From assembly GCF_000315625.1 (NCBI RefSeq), contig NW_005434656.1, forward strand, positions 51,001 to 115,000: a stretch of 64,000 nt of DNA, given 5' to 3'. The position numbers and the translations under genes were made by a program. Positions 1-9,570 of the stretch are shown here, piece by piece. How positions within the stretch are numbered: the stretch's first letter is position 1; every line of letters starts with the position of its first letter. The notes under the pieces were generated by a model. It had not been told where the DNA came from, made no database searches, and saw only the letters and a program-made list of their open reading frames with translations. This DNA comes from Guillardia theta CCMP2712. Taxonomy: Eukaryota; Cryptophyceae; Pyrenomonadales; Geminigeraceae.

Positions 1-1392
1 GAAATGCCGACGAATCGGTGACAGCAAATCGACATCACCATCAAATCTGAAGTGATACCAGCTTTGTCGAGACATCCTTCTGGAACTTCGATGCTCTCTT
101 TCAGCCGCAGGCCCATCCAGCTCGCGACATGCAGGTTCGACATCGGCACAAATATTCAGGGACACTTGTGAGTGAGATGACTTGCAGGACACTTTCTTCA
201 TCAAGGACCCATCTACTACTCTCCGCATTCCTCAGGTCAGATGAGAATCGGCCCAGCACGTGTGCTCAAGCCGTGAACAGGAGTACATGGAGAAGGTCAA
301 ATCCACACATGAGAAAGGAGACTGTGTCACTGGAGGTCCGCAAGATCCTCTGGCCACTCCCATCGGCTCTCTGGGTTACAGAAACACCTGGAACATTGTC
401 GAAGCGGAAAAAAATCTTCTTAGAACTCATACCACCGCCATCTCGGCTCAGATGTTGTACAAATTAGCTCAAATGTGAGCTGCAGGTGTGTTTTGAGGAG
501 CTAGAAGCTGACGATACTTTAGGGATAAATTCGAACCCAAGAAATTCTTCTCTATTGATCGCGTGTTTCGCAATGAGACTCTGGATGCGACACATTTAGC
601 AGAGTTCCACCAGATCGAAGGGCTCGTGGTTGATCGAAACCTTGTAAGTGCTCTGGTTGCCTTCTTTCGTAAGATTGAGTTACTGGTTGTAGGCGCTCGG
701 AGATCTCATGGGAATGATCCAGGCTTTCTTTGAAAAGGTGAGACTCTCTCAGCTCCATGCGCATCAATCGTCTGGGGCTCCTCCTCTCGCTGCTGCCGCT
801 GACTCGCCCTCAGCTCGGACTAAAGGACATTCGCTTCAAGCCAACATACAACCCTTACACTGAGCCCTCCATGGAGATCTTCCACTGGCATGAAGGTGAG
901 CGGGAGATACCTTGACAAGAGTATTGCTTGCGACGGAGGGATGATGTTTGACGAACGATGCCGATTTCTATGACGAAAAAACTTGATGGGCACCGCAGCC
1001 CATTGACCTCTTTGCTCTCTTTACGATTCTGCGATTCATCCATGTGATCACGCTGAACCACCTGGCAGGTCTCAACAAGTACGTGGAAGTTGGAAACTCT
1101 GGCATGTTCCGCCCGGAAATGCTCCGACCGATGGGCTTCCCCGAAGACGTGAGAGCATGCGAGATGAGAGATTAGGGCGTGAAGTGACGCTGAGAAGGTG
1201 ACGTGCATCGCATGGGGACTGTCGCTCGAACGCCCTACAATGATTCTTTACAAGATCGACAACATCCGAGATCTCTTCGGACACAAGGTGAGCATTGGAG
1301 ACTTGATTTTATGGACGAGCACGGGAATGATGGTGAGCCAGGTTGATCTCCATATGATCAAAACGAATCCTATCTGCCGATTGGTGAAATAA
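1..1392 (+). CDS. FARSA: Cytosolic phenylalanyl-tRNA synthetase alpha subunit, 5' end missing
   Basis: Class II aminoacyl-tRNA synthetase core that charges tRNA-Phe as an alpha2-beta2 enzyme in the cytosol. The window opens inside the gene (exon encoding EMPTN), so the N-terminal tRNA-binding part is missing. Exons read in order give [35 protein letters not shown], the [20 protein letters not shown] exon (about 412-474), motif 2 [19 protein letters not shown] (about 573-630), [31 protein letters not shown] and motif 3 in [20 protein letters not shown] (about 1203-1262). The last exon ends [10 protein letters not shown] with TAA at 1390-1392. Introns are about 40-120 nt with GTGAG-type donors. 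An alternative 3' splice just before the stop (GTGAAA donor) could change the last residues. The family identity is secure; exact exon edges are by eye. Confidence 0.93.
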
Positions 1393-1480
1393 ACAAAATC
1401 AAAAGATGATCTCTCTCTTGCAATTCCGTCTTTGTTTTAATACATTACAGAATCTTGTAGAACAACGATGTCGTTGTCTA

Positions 1481-2004
1481 TCAGTTTCCAGAGGCGGCGG
1501 TGACTGCCTTGTAAATCTGTACCCTGCCAAGAGATTCATTGCATGGAAGAGCCTTGACAAGACTTACAGAGCGATGGGAATGCCAAACTGAGCGGTCAAA
1601 AGCACCATAATCTGTGCGTATGCTCAGTCATCCCGCACACAAGATGAGCATTGAGAGGTCGCCCAATTCACCTGTGCTGGCGTCGCTTTGAGCCTTGGCT
1701 GGCCATCCTCTCCCACCACGCGGGTGTCAGCAGTGAGCTCTTGAGATCAAATGTGAGAGGGTGGCACGCAAAATTTTACAGCTCAACCTCTTGCAATGCC
1801 GTCGAAGAGACCCTTGAAGCCGGTGGTTCTCTTGCCCTGCCCGTCCTCTTGCATGCTCAGCGCACAGACTCCTGCTTTCGCTCTGCCACATGCAGCGGGA
1901 AGAGAATCACTTCCACGAAGCTGGGGAGAGGAAGAGGAGAGGAGGAAGGAGGAGGCTGGAGCTACGGCCAAGGCCAGCAGCAGCAAGGCGCAGAACCGCT
2001 GCAT
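1481..2004 (-). CDS. Small plastid-targeted single-membrane-span protein, unknown function
   Basis: Four exons on the minus strand: 2004-1788, 1739-1672, 1611-1568 and 1523-1481. Their summed length is 372 nt, exactly 124 codons with the TGA, and the splice phases (1, 0, 2) all fit. Introns begin GTTGAG, GTGAAT and GTAAGT and end in AG. The start gives a strong signal peptide, MQRFCALLLLALAVAPASSF, followed by a Ser/Ala/basic stretch. This is the signal-plus-transit layout with Phe at the cleavage site used for complex red plastids (established for cryptophytes and stramenopiles). The mature part is about 70 residues: GKRTTGFKGLFDGIARELTA, then a short polar stretch, then a hydrophobic helix around IMVLLTAQFGIPIALVQIYK close to the C-terminus. 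I do not recognise the family. It overlaps the FARSA 3' region only by neighbourhood (tail to tail, 88 bp apart). Confidence 0.72.
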
Positions 2005-2378
2005 AGCGCGTTATAAGTAGCCGTTACATTGGCACATTTCTGTAACGTCTGTCACAAATCTAGGTGACACCCAACAGTTACGTCTCGTTTGTCTCAGTTA
2101 CATTTCGGTTACATTTTGATCTGAGGGGAGCTCACCAATTGACCAAGGCATCGAAAATGCCCACCACCTTGAGGAAGGGCTTTTTGAGAGGGAAATGGGA
2201 GGGAAAGAGGGAGGGAACGGGAGGGAGAGAAAGAGGGAGACAGGGAGAAGGGAGACAGGGAAGGAAGGAATATTGTGCAAGTGGGGAAGGGAAAGGAGGG
2301 TACGGTGTGGTGACAGTGACACTAATTATTCATCCTGGAACAGAACATGCGAATGATCTGACAGGATCCCCGAGAAGC
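2005..2378. promoter_or_regulatory. Divergent intergenic region with purine tract
   Basis: A gap of 374 bp separates the start of the minus-strand plastid gene (2004) and the start of the plus-strand LRR gene (2379), so it probably holds both promoters. About 2170-2300 is an almost pure G/A tract on the plus strand (runs of GGGA and GAGGGA). No TATA-like or other named element could be assigned. Confidence 0.4.
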
Positions 2379-4244
2379 ATGGTGGACTTGGAGCAGAAGA
2401 GGGTGCTGAAGGATTTCTTGAGGAAGGGTGAGACTGTGGAGACAGTAGAGAACCTTGTGCTGCAAGGAAGACACTTGAGGCTCAAGAACCTGACAGTGCT
2501 GGCGCATTGTGAGAGACTGAGAAAACTCGATTGCTCGAGGAACTCGATAGAAAGTTTGGCAGGGGGCGAGAGTCTGTGTAGGCTCGAGAAACTGAACCTC
2601 TCCGACAACAAGATCTCAGACCTGTCGGAGATTCTGCACCTTCAGTCGCTCTTCCAGCTGTTCGAGGTGAGACCTGTCTGCATGAGCGGGATGTTGTCCT
2701 TACCGAAGGTAGCTGGACCTGAGGTGGAACCCCATCACAAAGCAGGAGAGCTACAGGCTCTTTGCAGTCAAGTACCTCCCTCGGCTCAGACGGCTCGATG
2801 GAGTTGAGATCTCCGCTTCTGAGAGGATTCGAGCTGAAAGACTCTTTGCGAATCTGGACTGCAGCAGGTGTGTACAAGTAGAGGACGCTCCCGATGGTCA
2901 CAAGCGCGCAGCAGCTCAGATGCAGGTAGCTCGCATGTCGTGTCCGGGGAGGAGGAGGACAGCGATGAAGAACTCGCATCCAGCCGCGGGCGCGAGGAGG
3001 CAGGTAAGATCTACCGGACGCTCACCCGCCTTTCTTTCATACTCCAACCTCTCCTGCAGGTGCACAGAGGCGCGCTCCTCCCTTCTCGCGTGAAGACGAA
3101 GAGACGGGCCATAGAAATGTGTGGAACAGACTCAAACTGGAGCAGCAGGGAGCCGCTGGCTTCAACGTGCAGTGGAGCAGGAGCCTGGAGGCCGTTCTTG
3201 CAGGCGATTTCAGCGGGAACGAGGGCGAGGAGATAGCCGGTATGCTCGGCTGCAAGTTTGAAGTCCAAGTGATCCCAAGTGAAGCAGAGCCCTCCGGGAG
3301 AGTCAAGAAGATGTCAGAGGGGAGGAAGCACGAGGAGGATGAGGAAGCGGGGGGACGTGGGATGAAGGAAGAATCTACAGATGAGATGGTTGTAGAGGGG
3401 CTGCGAGACCTAGTCCGTCAAGTTCTGAGGGAGAGGGAGAAGGGAACGAAAGAAGAGAACGAGATGTGGCGAAGCATACAAGATAAGGTGTACATGCTCA
3501 GCCCCCTTCACCAAACTGACCTCACAAATATTAAGGTACAAGCAATCCTATACATGGCTCAGTCCAGCCGTGGCAGTCAGGCTCCATCGACCCACAATGA
3601 TCATCCTGCTGATAGGATAGACGGCTCCAGCATTGATCAGGTTATACATCCTGACCCTCCTGGCAAGGGCTAACAACGCTGGCAAGGCTTACAAGCGCGA
3701 ACTGAGTGCCCTTGTCGATGCCCAGAATCAACGAGTTGAGAGTTTAGAGCAAACGAGAAGAAGTCTTGAGCAGGAGCTCAAAGCCCTCCGCGATCAAAAC
3801 ACGCTCTACCACCAGCAAGTGAGAGACTGCACTAGAGGTCGAGAGTGCGACTAAGGGAGCTGGCAGGTCCTAAAGGCAGAAGCAAAAGTCTCCATGGTCC
3901 AGGACAAACTTGACGCCATGCAGGCTCATGAAACTGCCGGGAGACCGTCGACATCCACCGACGTTGAGGGGCAGCAAGAGATGCTTCTGCGTCAGCGAGA
4001 GCTTGTCCGCATGCTCCAACAGTCGCACGAGGTGAGGCAAGTCGACGTAGAGCGACGGTGACTTGCTGTGCAGGAGCTTATCCGTGACAATGCTTGGTTC
4101 AAACAAGAGCTGGAGAAGGAGAGAGCAGGGCGAGCAGCCGACGTCCTCGTCTTCGAACGGAACTATCAGGAACTCCGCTCGCTTGTCAAGTTATCGGAGG
4201 CACAAGCTGTCAAAGGTCATCAGGGAGACGGACAAACGAGTTGA
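2379..4244 (+). CDS. Leucine-rich-repeat plus coiled-coil protein, CEP72/LRRC36-like
   Basis: The ATG at 2379 opens MVDLEQKRVLKDFLRKGETV and leads into SDS22-type leucine-rich repeats (LTVLAHCERLRKLDCSRNSI, CRLEKLNLSDNKISDLSEIL). The next exon supplies an LRR cap, WNPITKQESYRLFAVKYLPR followed by LRRLDGVEISASER. This arrangement resembles vertebrate CEP72/LRRC36, centrosomal-satellite proteins (family knowledge). Later exons are acidic linkers, then coiled coil (AYKRELSALVDAQNQRVESL, EMLLRQRELVRMLQQSHE, ELIRDNAWFKQELEKERAGR). The last clear exon starts at 4074 and reaches TGA at 4242-4244. Introns are about 40-90 nt. A longer in-frame start further upstream exists but lies in the purine tract. 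The 3' end is uncertain because open, protein-like segments continue downstream (next entry). Confidence 0.75.
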
Positions 4245-5515
4245 AAGAAGAGAAGAGACATGAGCACCGGGCATCGCTCTTCACGTAGCAAAGATGGACA
4301 ACACAGCGATAGTGAAGAAAGAGACGCCAACAATGAGTAAGAGCGACAGGCTGTCAAGGATGTTATACTAAGACAAATAAACCCTTTCACCCACGAGAAG
4401 CGGATGAGGAATTCAGCAAGGAACAGCAGGATCTGCCAACAGGCTCAGAGAGGAGCTTCATCGTCTCTCGACCTACTTTCACAAGGAAGAAGCCCACAAC
4501 TGAAGCTAGTGCTGCAGTGATCCAGAGCTCGATGCTGGTAGTCTGCCATGATGGCGTCACCAATCTTCTGTAGCAGAGGTGGAGCTTACCGAAGGATCAC
4601 GCACCCACTTCTGCAGTTGATTGCGAGAGAAGCCCCAACCGAATCTGCATGGAAGGAATCATCAACGGTGCTCGAGGCTCCTTGCATGCCTGCTCAGCTG
4701 CCTCATGTCGTCCTTGGAATCAACTGACGTGACCTCCCCAGTCTTCTGCCCCTTCAAGTTCTGGAAAAAAGGTCAGAATGACGCAACAGCAAGCTAAAGG
4801 TATACGAGCATGTCCAAAATCTCTTTCACGGCCCTGCGGACCCTTTGGAATCGATCCCGCAAGTTCAAGACTGCACACAAAGTTAGAGCAGCCTGTCCCG
4901 TCATTGACTGCTGAGCTACCATCATCTTGGTTGGGCTTGAGATCCGATATCCAAACATTGGGATCCTGAACTCTGAATATCTGCAGCTAACGTCAGTAGT
5001 CTATCCCAGCAAGCCCACAGCCTCATCGCACCCTCAGCGACTCATCCTCCGGCGATCGAGCGGACAAGACCTACATGTCCAACGGGTGAGACAGGCAGGT
5101 TGCTTTCAGTCGCTTGTCCTCATGGGCAGTCTCGCTGACCTGCTGACGACCCAGCCGAGGTTTCCTTATGATTGGTGCCATACACGGCCATCCCCATACG
5201 TGTGGTGTGGGACCCACAAAAGCCCTGCAATGAAAGTTGATACTCGAGGCCTTGATTCAAGCGCAGCCTATAGATTTATCCGTGTTCGAGCTCCAAGAAT
5301 CTAAGAGCACCAGGAATGTTCCTTTACCTGCAGGAGCAAACGATCTAGAGCCTCTCCTCTCCCTCTCCCCATCTCCTCGTTCTCCTCGCCTAAGGTCCTC
5401 TGAGTACTCGCTCGGTCTCTTCTTTGCTGACCACCCTCCTCCCCTCTGTCCGTCTCCACTTACCTTGCCTCCCGCGCGGCCTCGCAAAGGACCAGCATTG
5501 CGTCCGGGGTCTTAA
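4245..5515 (+). CDS. Protein-like exon fragments after the LRR gene: 3' extension or separate small gene
   Basis: Several short open segments look coding but I could not join them with certainty. These include MSTGHRSSRSKDGQHSDSEE from 4260 (same frame as the last LRR-gene exon, after its TGA) with a GTAAGA donor at its end; GSERSFIVSRPTFTRKKPTT near 4440-4510; VYEHVQNLFHGPADPLESIP near 4800-4860; and SIPASPQPHRTLSDSSSGDR near 5000-5080, ending at a GTGAG donor. A Pro/Ser-rich open frame from about 5237 ends with TAA at 5513-5515 (RKGPALRPGS). They may be the disordered C-terminal tail of the LRR/coiled-coil protein or a decayed gene. Confidence 0.35.
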
Positions 5516-5856
5516 TTCCTTCTTAATTTTCACTTTGAGTTTACAAAAAAAGATTTAGGGAATTAATTTTTAAAGCAGTCAGACGGGGGTGGGGTTCAAA
5601 GCATGTGGGTGGGGTACGATTTCGAATGAAAAATGACCCTTGGAGTCCACGTCGTACCCCTACCTACGACTGACAACTACCCCCTGCTCCACAAGCTCGG
5701 CTCTACCCACCTGGTCGTATGCAGACCACCCACGATATGCCTCTTCCACCACCCCACCGTACTCAGAAATTTTGCACTGGTACCCAATCACCGATTGTAC
5801 CCCCATAATAGACTGACAAAAAGGGGTACTGATACCACCCCACCCGTCAAATGTAG
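5516..5856. repeat. Gene-free spacer with polar GGGGTGGGG / TACCCC patch
   Basis: No coding signal. After about 60 bp of A/T-rich sequence, a G-rich block (GGGGGTGGGGTT, about 5584-5620) is followed by a long C-rich block with repeated TACCCC, ACCCCC and CCACCC words (about 5650-5850). The same kind of patch recurs at 35097-35440, 40828-41050 and 53876-54000. Confidence 0.55.
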
Positions 5857-8800
5857 ATGACCTCCCTATCGGATATGGCGGAGCCGAAGGCGGCAGGTAT
5901 GACGGAATGGGAGGGGAGAGAAGGAGGAAGGAGGAAGGAGGAAGGAAGCAGAGGTATAGAGAAGAACGAAAGGAACCAGGTTAATGGATGCAGGAAAGCA
6001 GATCAGCGAATCTGTGAGGTCGAAACTGAAGAGATTTGAAAGAAGGCTCGATTGGTTTGGAGTAGTGAAGGGAAAGGGAGTGAGAGGGAAGAGGAAACAT
6101 GATGATAGGAGGGGATTTTGATTTCCCCCAAGATAAAAGCTAAGTTTGGCATCTTTGAATGGTATCATGGAAATGCAACCGTCTAGGATTCATCAGTACA
6201 GTTGCACCTAAAGTTAATTTTTTGGATGTGGCAAAGAAGGGGAAAGAAGAAAACTGAGATGTTTCACACTGCATTGTTGAATCCACGATCGCATGGTTGC
6301 ACTTTCATGCTCTTCTCTCATCCCAAGATTTTTGTTTGTTTTCAGAGTTCTTTCTTCGCTCTAACTATTTCTTACAGCGCTCATGCGGGGGTGGTTGGAA
6401 AAGCAACATCATCATGTTCTGAAATCCTTTGAGAGGAGATGGTTCGAGCTCTATGGTTGTGAGCTCAGGTTGGATGTTTTTGTTAAACATGTGATTTTGA
6501 GTACCCCCACTTGTTCTCACCTGTGTCCAGATACTTCGAAAAAGACAGAAGCGATGTTGCTTGTCGCGTTATTAATGTGAAAGGCAACAAATTCCAGGAT
6601 GGGAGGGTATGTATTTGTGTACCAGACTAAGTTCTTGAACTCATTGATTTTCTGAAGAAAACTGCCAAACGACTGGAGTTTGTCATCGAAACGCCTAATG
6701 ATACTTTGGCGAAATCATACAAGTTTGCTTGTGACAAAGAAGAGGAGTACAACCAGTAAGAACTCATCATGGAGATACTCGTCTTACTCTTTCTAGGTGG
6801 AAAGCTGCTCTTGCTCAAGCTGCCGTCTTTGATCGCGCGGTTGCAATCGCCTTTTCCCTTAGAACCCTTCCGTGTATCAACGTTGATATGATGTAGAGTT
6901 TTCCGTGATTCAATTTCCTCATTGTCCAAGTGCGAATCCTGAGAGTGTGTCATCAGTGACCAAAATCATTCCTTGACGCAGACAGCAAACCTTTCATGAC
7001 AGCCCATGTGATGGTTTGGGGTCTTGTGTTGACTTTTCTTCCAGACTGTCGCCATCGCTCCGCAGAGGCCGAACATCGTGGCTCTTGTAAACGGAAAGAG
7101 TGGAGGCAAACAGGGTGAGTTCGAGTTAACTCTCTAGCCGAGGAGACTCACCCGTAGAATAGGAACGAAACTCATTCAGAAGATCAAAAAACATCTCGGG
7201 GATGCGAATGTGGTGGACATCATGTCCCTATCAGATGCCGGAAAGGGAATCAAAGGACCCCACGGGGCTCTTGCAAGTGCATGCATGAATGCGGTGCGAA
7301 GAGGAGCTCATTTCAGTGCAGTGCATGCCAACGACGGCCCCAATACTCGATTTCTTGTCTGCGGAGGAGACGGAACTGTGGGCTGGACTCTTCAGGTGGG
7401 CTGATATCGATATGATATCGACTTAATCACTCACGCAATCTCGTCGAGCAGGACATGGAAAAGTTGATTCAGTCTGGAGGGATCAATGGTATGCTGTTAC
7501 TGCGTAATGTGGGAGTTTTCACCCTGGCTTTCAGCTGATATTCCGATCGCCGTCCTCCCTCTTGGCACAGGCAACGACATGGCAAGAACGCTGCGGTGAG
7601 ATGGGTTTGGTCGAAAAGGCAAGGAGCTGATCGTGATGAAAGATGTGGTGGAGGCTACAGTGGAGAGCAGTTGCTGCCGATTCTCAAGAAAGCAGCAGTG
7701 GGAGAGAGGAAGAGGTGGGTAGAGTTTCAAAGAGGTGGTCCTCGCTCGAGGAGCATTCTAAGTGATTGCCTTAGGCTGGATCGATGGAAAGTTCGTGTTA
7801 CTGCCGAACAAGGCGGTCAAGAGCCTTTCGTCAAGGAGTTTCTCATGTGCAACTACTTCTCCATAGGATGGGATGCAGTGGTGAGGAAAGGATATTCAAG
7901 ACAACGACAGTGAGGATGTGCTGTAGGTTGCCCGTGGCTTTCACGTAAAGCGTGAGCTGAGCCCAAACCTATTCAAGAACCGAATCATTAATAAGCTATG
8001 GTAACACTATTAGAGCGTGGGGAGAAGACTCTGAAGGTTCTATGTAAGGTATCTCTACTTCAGCTTCGGAAACTTGGTTGGCAACTTCGATGCTTCTAAG
8101 GGAGTTGAAGTGAGATTTGATTTCCTCTGACTGTTTCCATCTTCTTGCCATTCTTCCTCCTCTCCACTAGTTCCTCGTGCTTCTCTCTCTCTACCTCTAC
8201 CTCTACCTCTACCTCTACCTCTACCTCACCTCTACCTCTACCTCTCTAACTCTCTCTCTGCTTTCCAACCATTATCTCGCTCAAATGTGACATCGGCATT
8301 GATGATTTTCTAGCTTGAAGTCGATGGAAAGTCTGTGCAGATTCCAAAAGGCATCAAGAGCGTGGCTGTCATCAACATCCCGTCCTTCAGTGGTGGAGCC
8401 GACCTGTGGGGAAAATCTTCATCAGTAATTGGATCACTTTCTAACTGGCAAATATTATCTAATAGTAATGTAGGGCAATTTCCAAAAGCCGCAGACAGAC
8501 GACGGTCTTCTGGTGAGAGGCGGAGACAGATTTATCTTGTTTGATCCAAAAAGTAGGAGATCGTCGGCACTTACAACCCTCTTCATCTCGGCATGGTGAT
8601 CGTTAAGATACGAACGGCAGTCAGGTCAGAGACAGACGAGCCGTGTTGGTCGTTGTGAGCTGATGTTGCTACTGGTGCGGCACAGGATAGCGCAGGGCAA
8701 GAGAGTAACAGTGAAGACCAAGACGTTTGCCGAAGGAGGACCGAAGCCCGGCAAAGGCACCTGCATGCAGGTCAGTCTCGCCCGCGAAGGAGTAGGTTGA

Positions 8801-9318
8801 GAGTCTGTTGGCAGGTGGACGGAGAGCCTTACTTCCTCGACCACAAGGTGACGGGTGGAGGGTCGACTGAGGCGCTGACGCAGTGGCAGGGTTTCCACGA
8901 AGACGTGCATTACAAGCCTGAAAAGAACCTTCGGGTATGCGAGAGGGCTGATTGCGTCCTTGTGATGTTGGGGCAGGATGGAAACGTTGACGTAAAGGTG
9001 GAGATCTCTCACCATGCAGTAGCTACGTTGGTTGAGAGCCCTGACGTATGTTGCTGTGCGATCAAGATGGAACGTGACGGGTGCGCAGGGAGGAGGTTGT
9101 TGCGTCGCTCCCAAGGTCGACTAGGACATGGAGGAGCTTTGATGCACTCTAAACCATCTTTAAATGTGTCCTCGCACACTCCAAGCTCCCATGATGAAAT
9201 GGATGCCTTGGCACAACAGTTAACGAAGGAAAGGATTTTCCCTTCCGTGGATTATGTGCAGATGTACAGACAGAAATACAGACAAAGAAATAAAACGAAT
9301 CAAATGAGAAAGAGTTGA
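5857..9318 (+). CDS. Diacylglycerol kinase with N-terminal PH domain
   Basis: Phosphorylates diacylglycerol to phosphatidic acid at membranes. A likely first exon at 5857-5896 (MTSLSDMAEPKAA, GTATGA donor) joins in phase to 6378. The PH domain follows: MRGWLEKQHHHVLKSFERRW, then YFEKDRSDVACRVINVKGNK and FVIETPNDTLAKSYKFACDK with the conserved Trp of WKAALAQA. The catalytic domain has IVALVNGKSGGKQG, the nucleotide-binding GGDGTVGW (about 7362-7385) and PLGTGNDMA (about 7558-7585). The accessory domain has EFLMCNYFSIGWDAV, NIPSFSGGADLWG and LLEIVGTYNPLHLGM. There are about 15 exons; one intron (about 8112-8315) holds a CTCTAC microsatellite. The 3' end is ambiguous: a spliced reading stops at 9122-9124, an unspliced one at 9318. 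No C1 domain was seen. The first intron (481 nt) is long for this locus, so the start is the weakest point. Confidence 0.88.
8182..8252 (+). repeat. CTCTAC hexanucleotide microsatellite in DAGK intron
   Basis: About eight or nine CTCTAC units, once interrupted by CTCACC, inside a pyrimidine-rich intron of the diacylglycerol kinase gene. Confidence 0.9.
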
Positions 9319-9469
9319 CGCAGAAGAGTGAAATTTCTCATGGAAAGGGCCTATCAGCTTTCCGCCTTCGTTCAATTCCTCTATGCTTTCTCCTCCGACG
9401 TCGATGAAAGCTGCTGGCAGGTCATTCCCCTCGGACTCGGATGCGACCATCTCACTCTCCTACCTCACA

Positions 9470-9524
9470 CGGCTGTACACAAGAGCCCATTCATTACATA
9501 CCCAAATGCCTCTCCGTTATTCTC

Positions 9525-9570
<46 letters not shown>

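Noticed and set aside
1406-1591. Plus-strand ORF of 61 codons after the FARSA stop
   Set aside because: Lies over exons 3 and 4 of the minus-strand plastid gene and has no match to a FARSA C-terminus.
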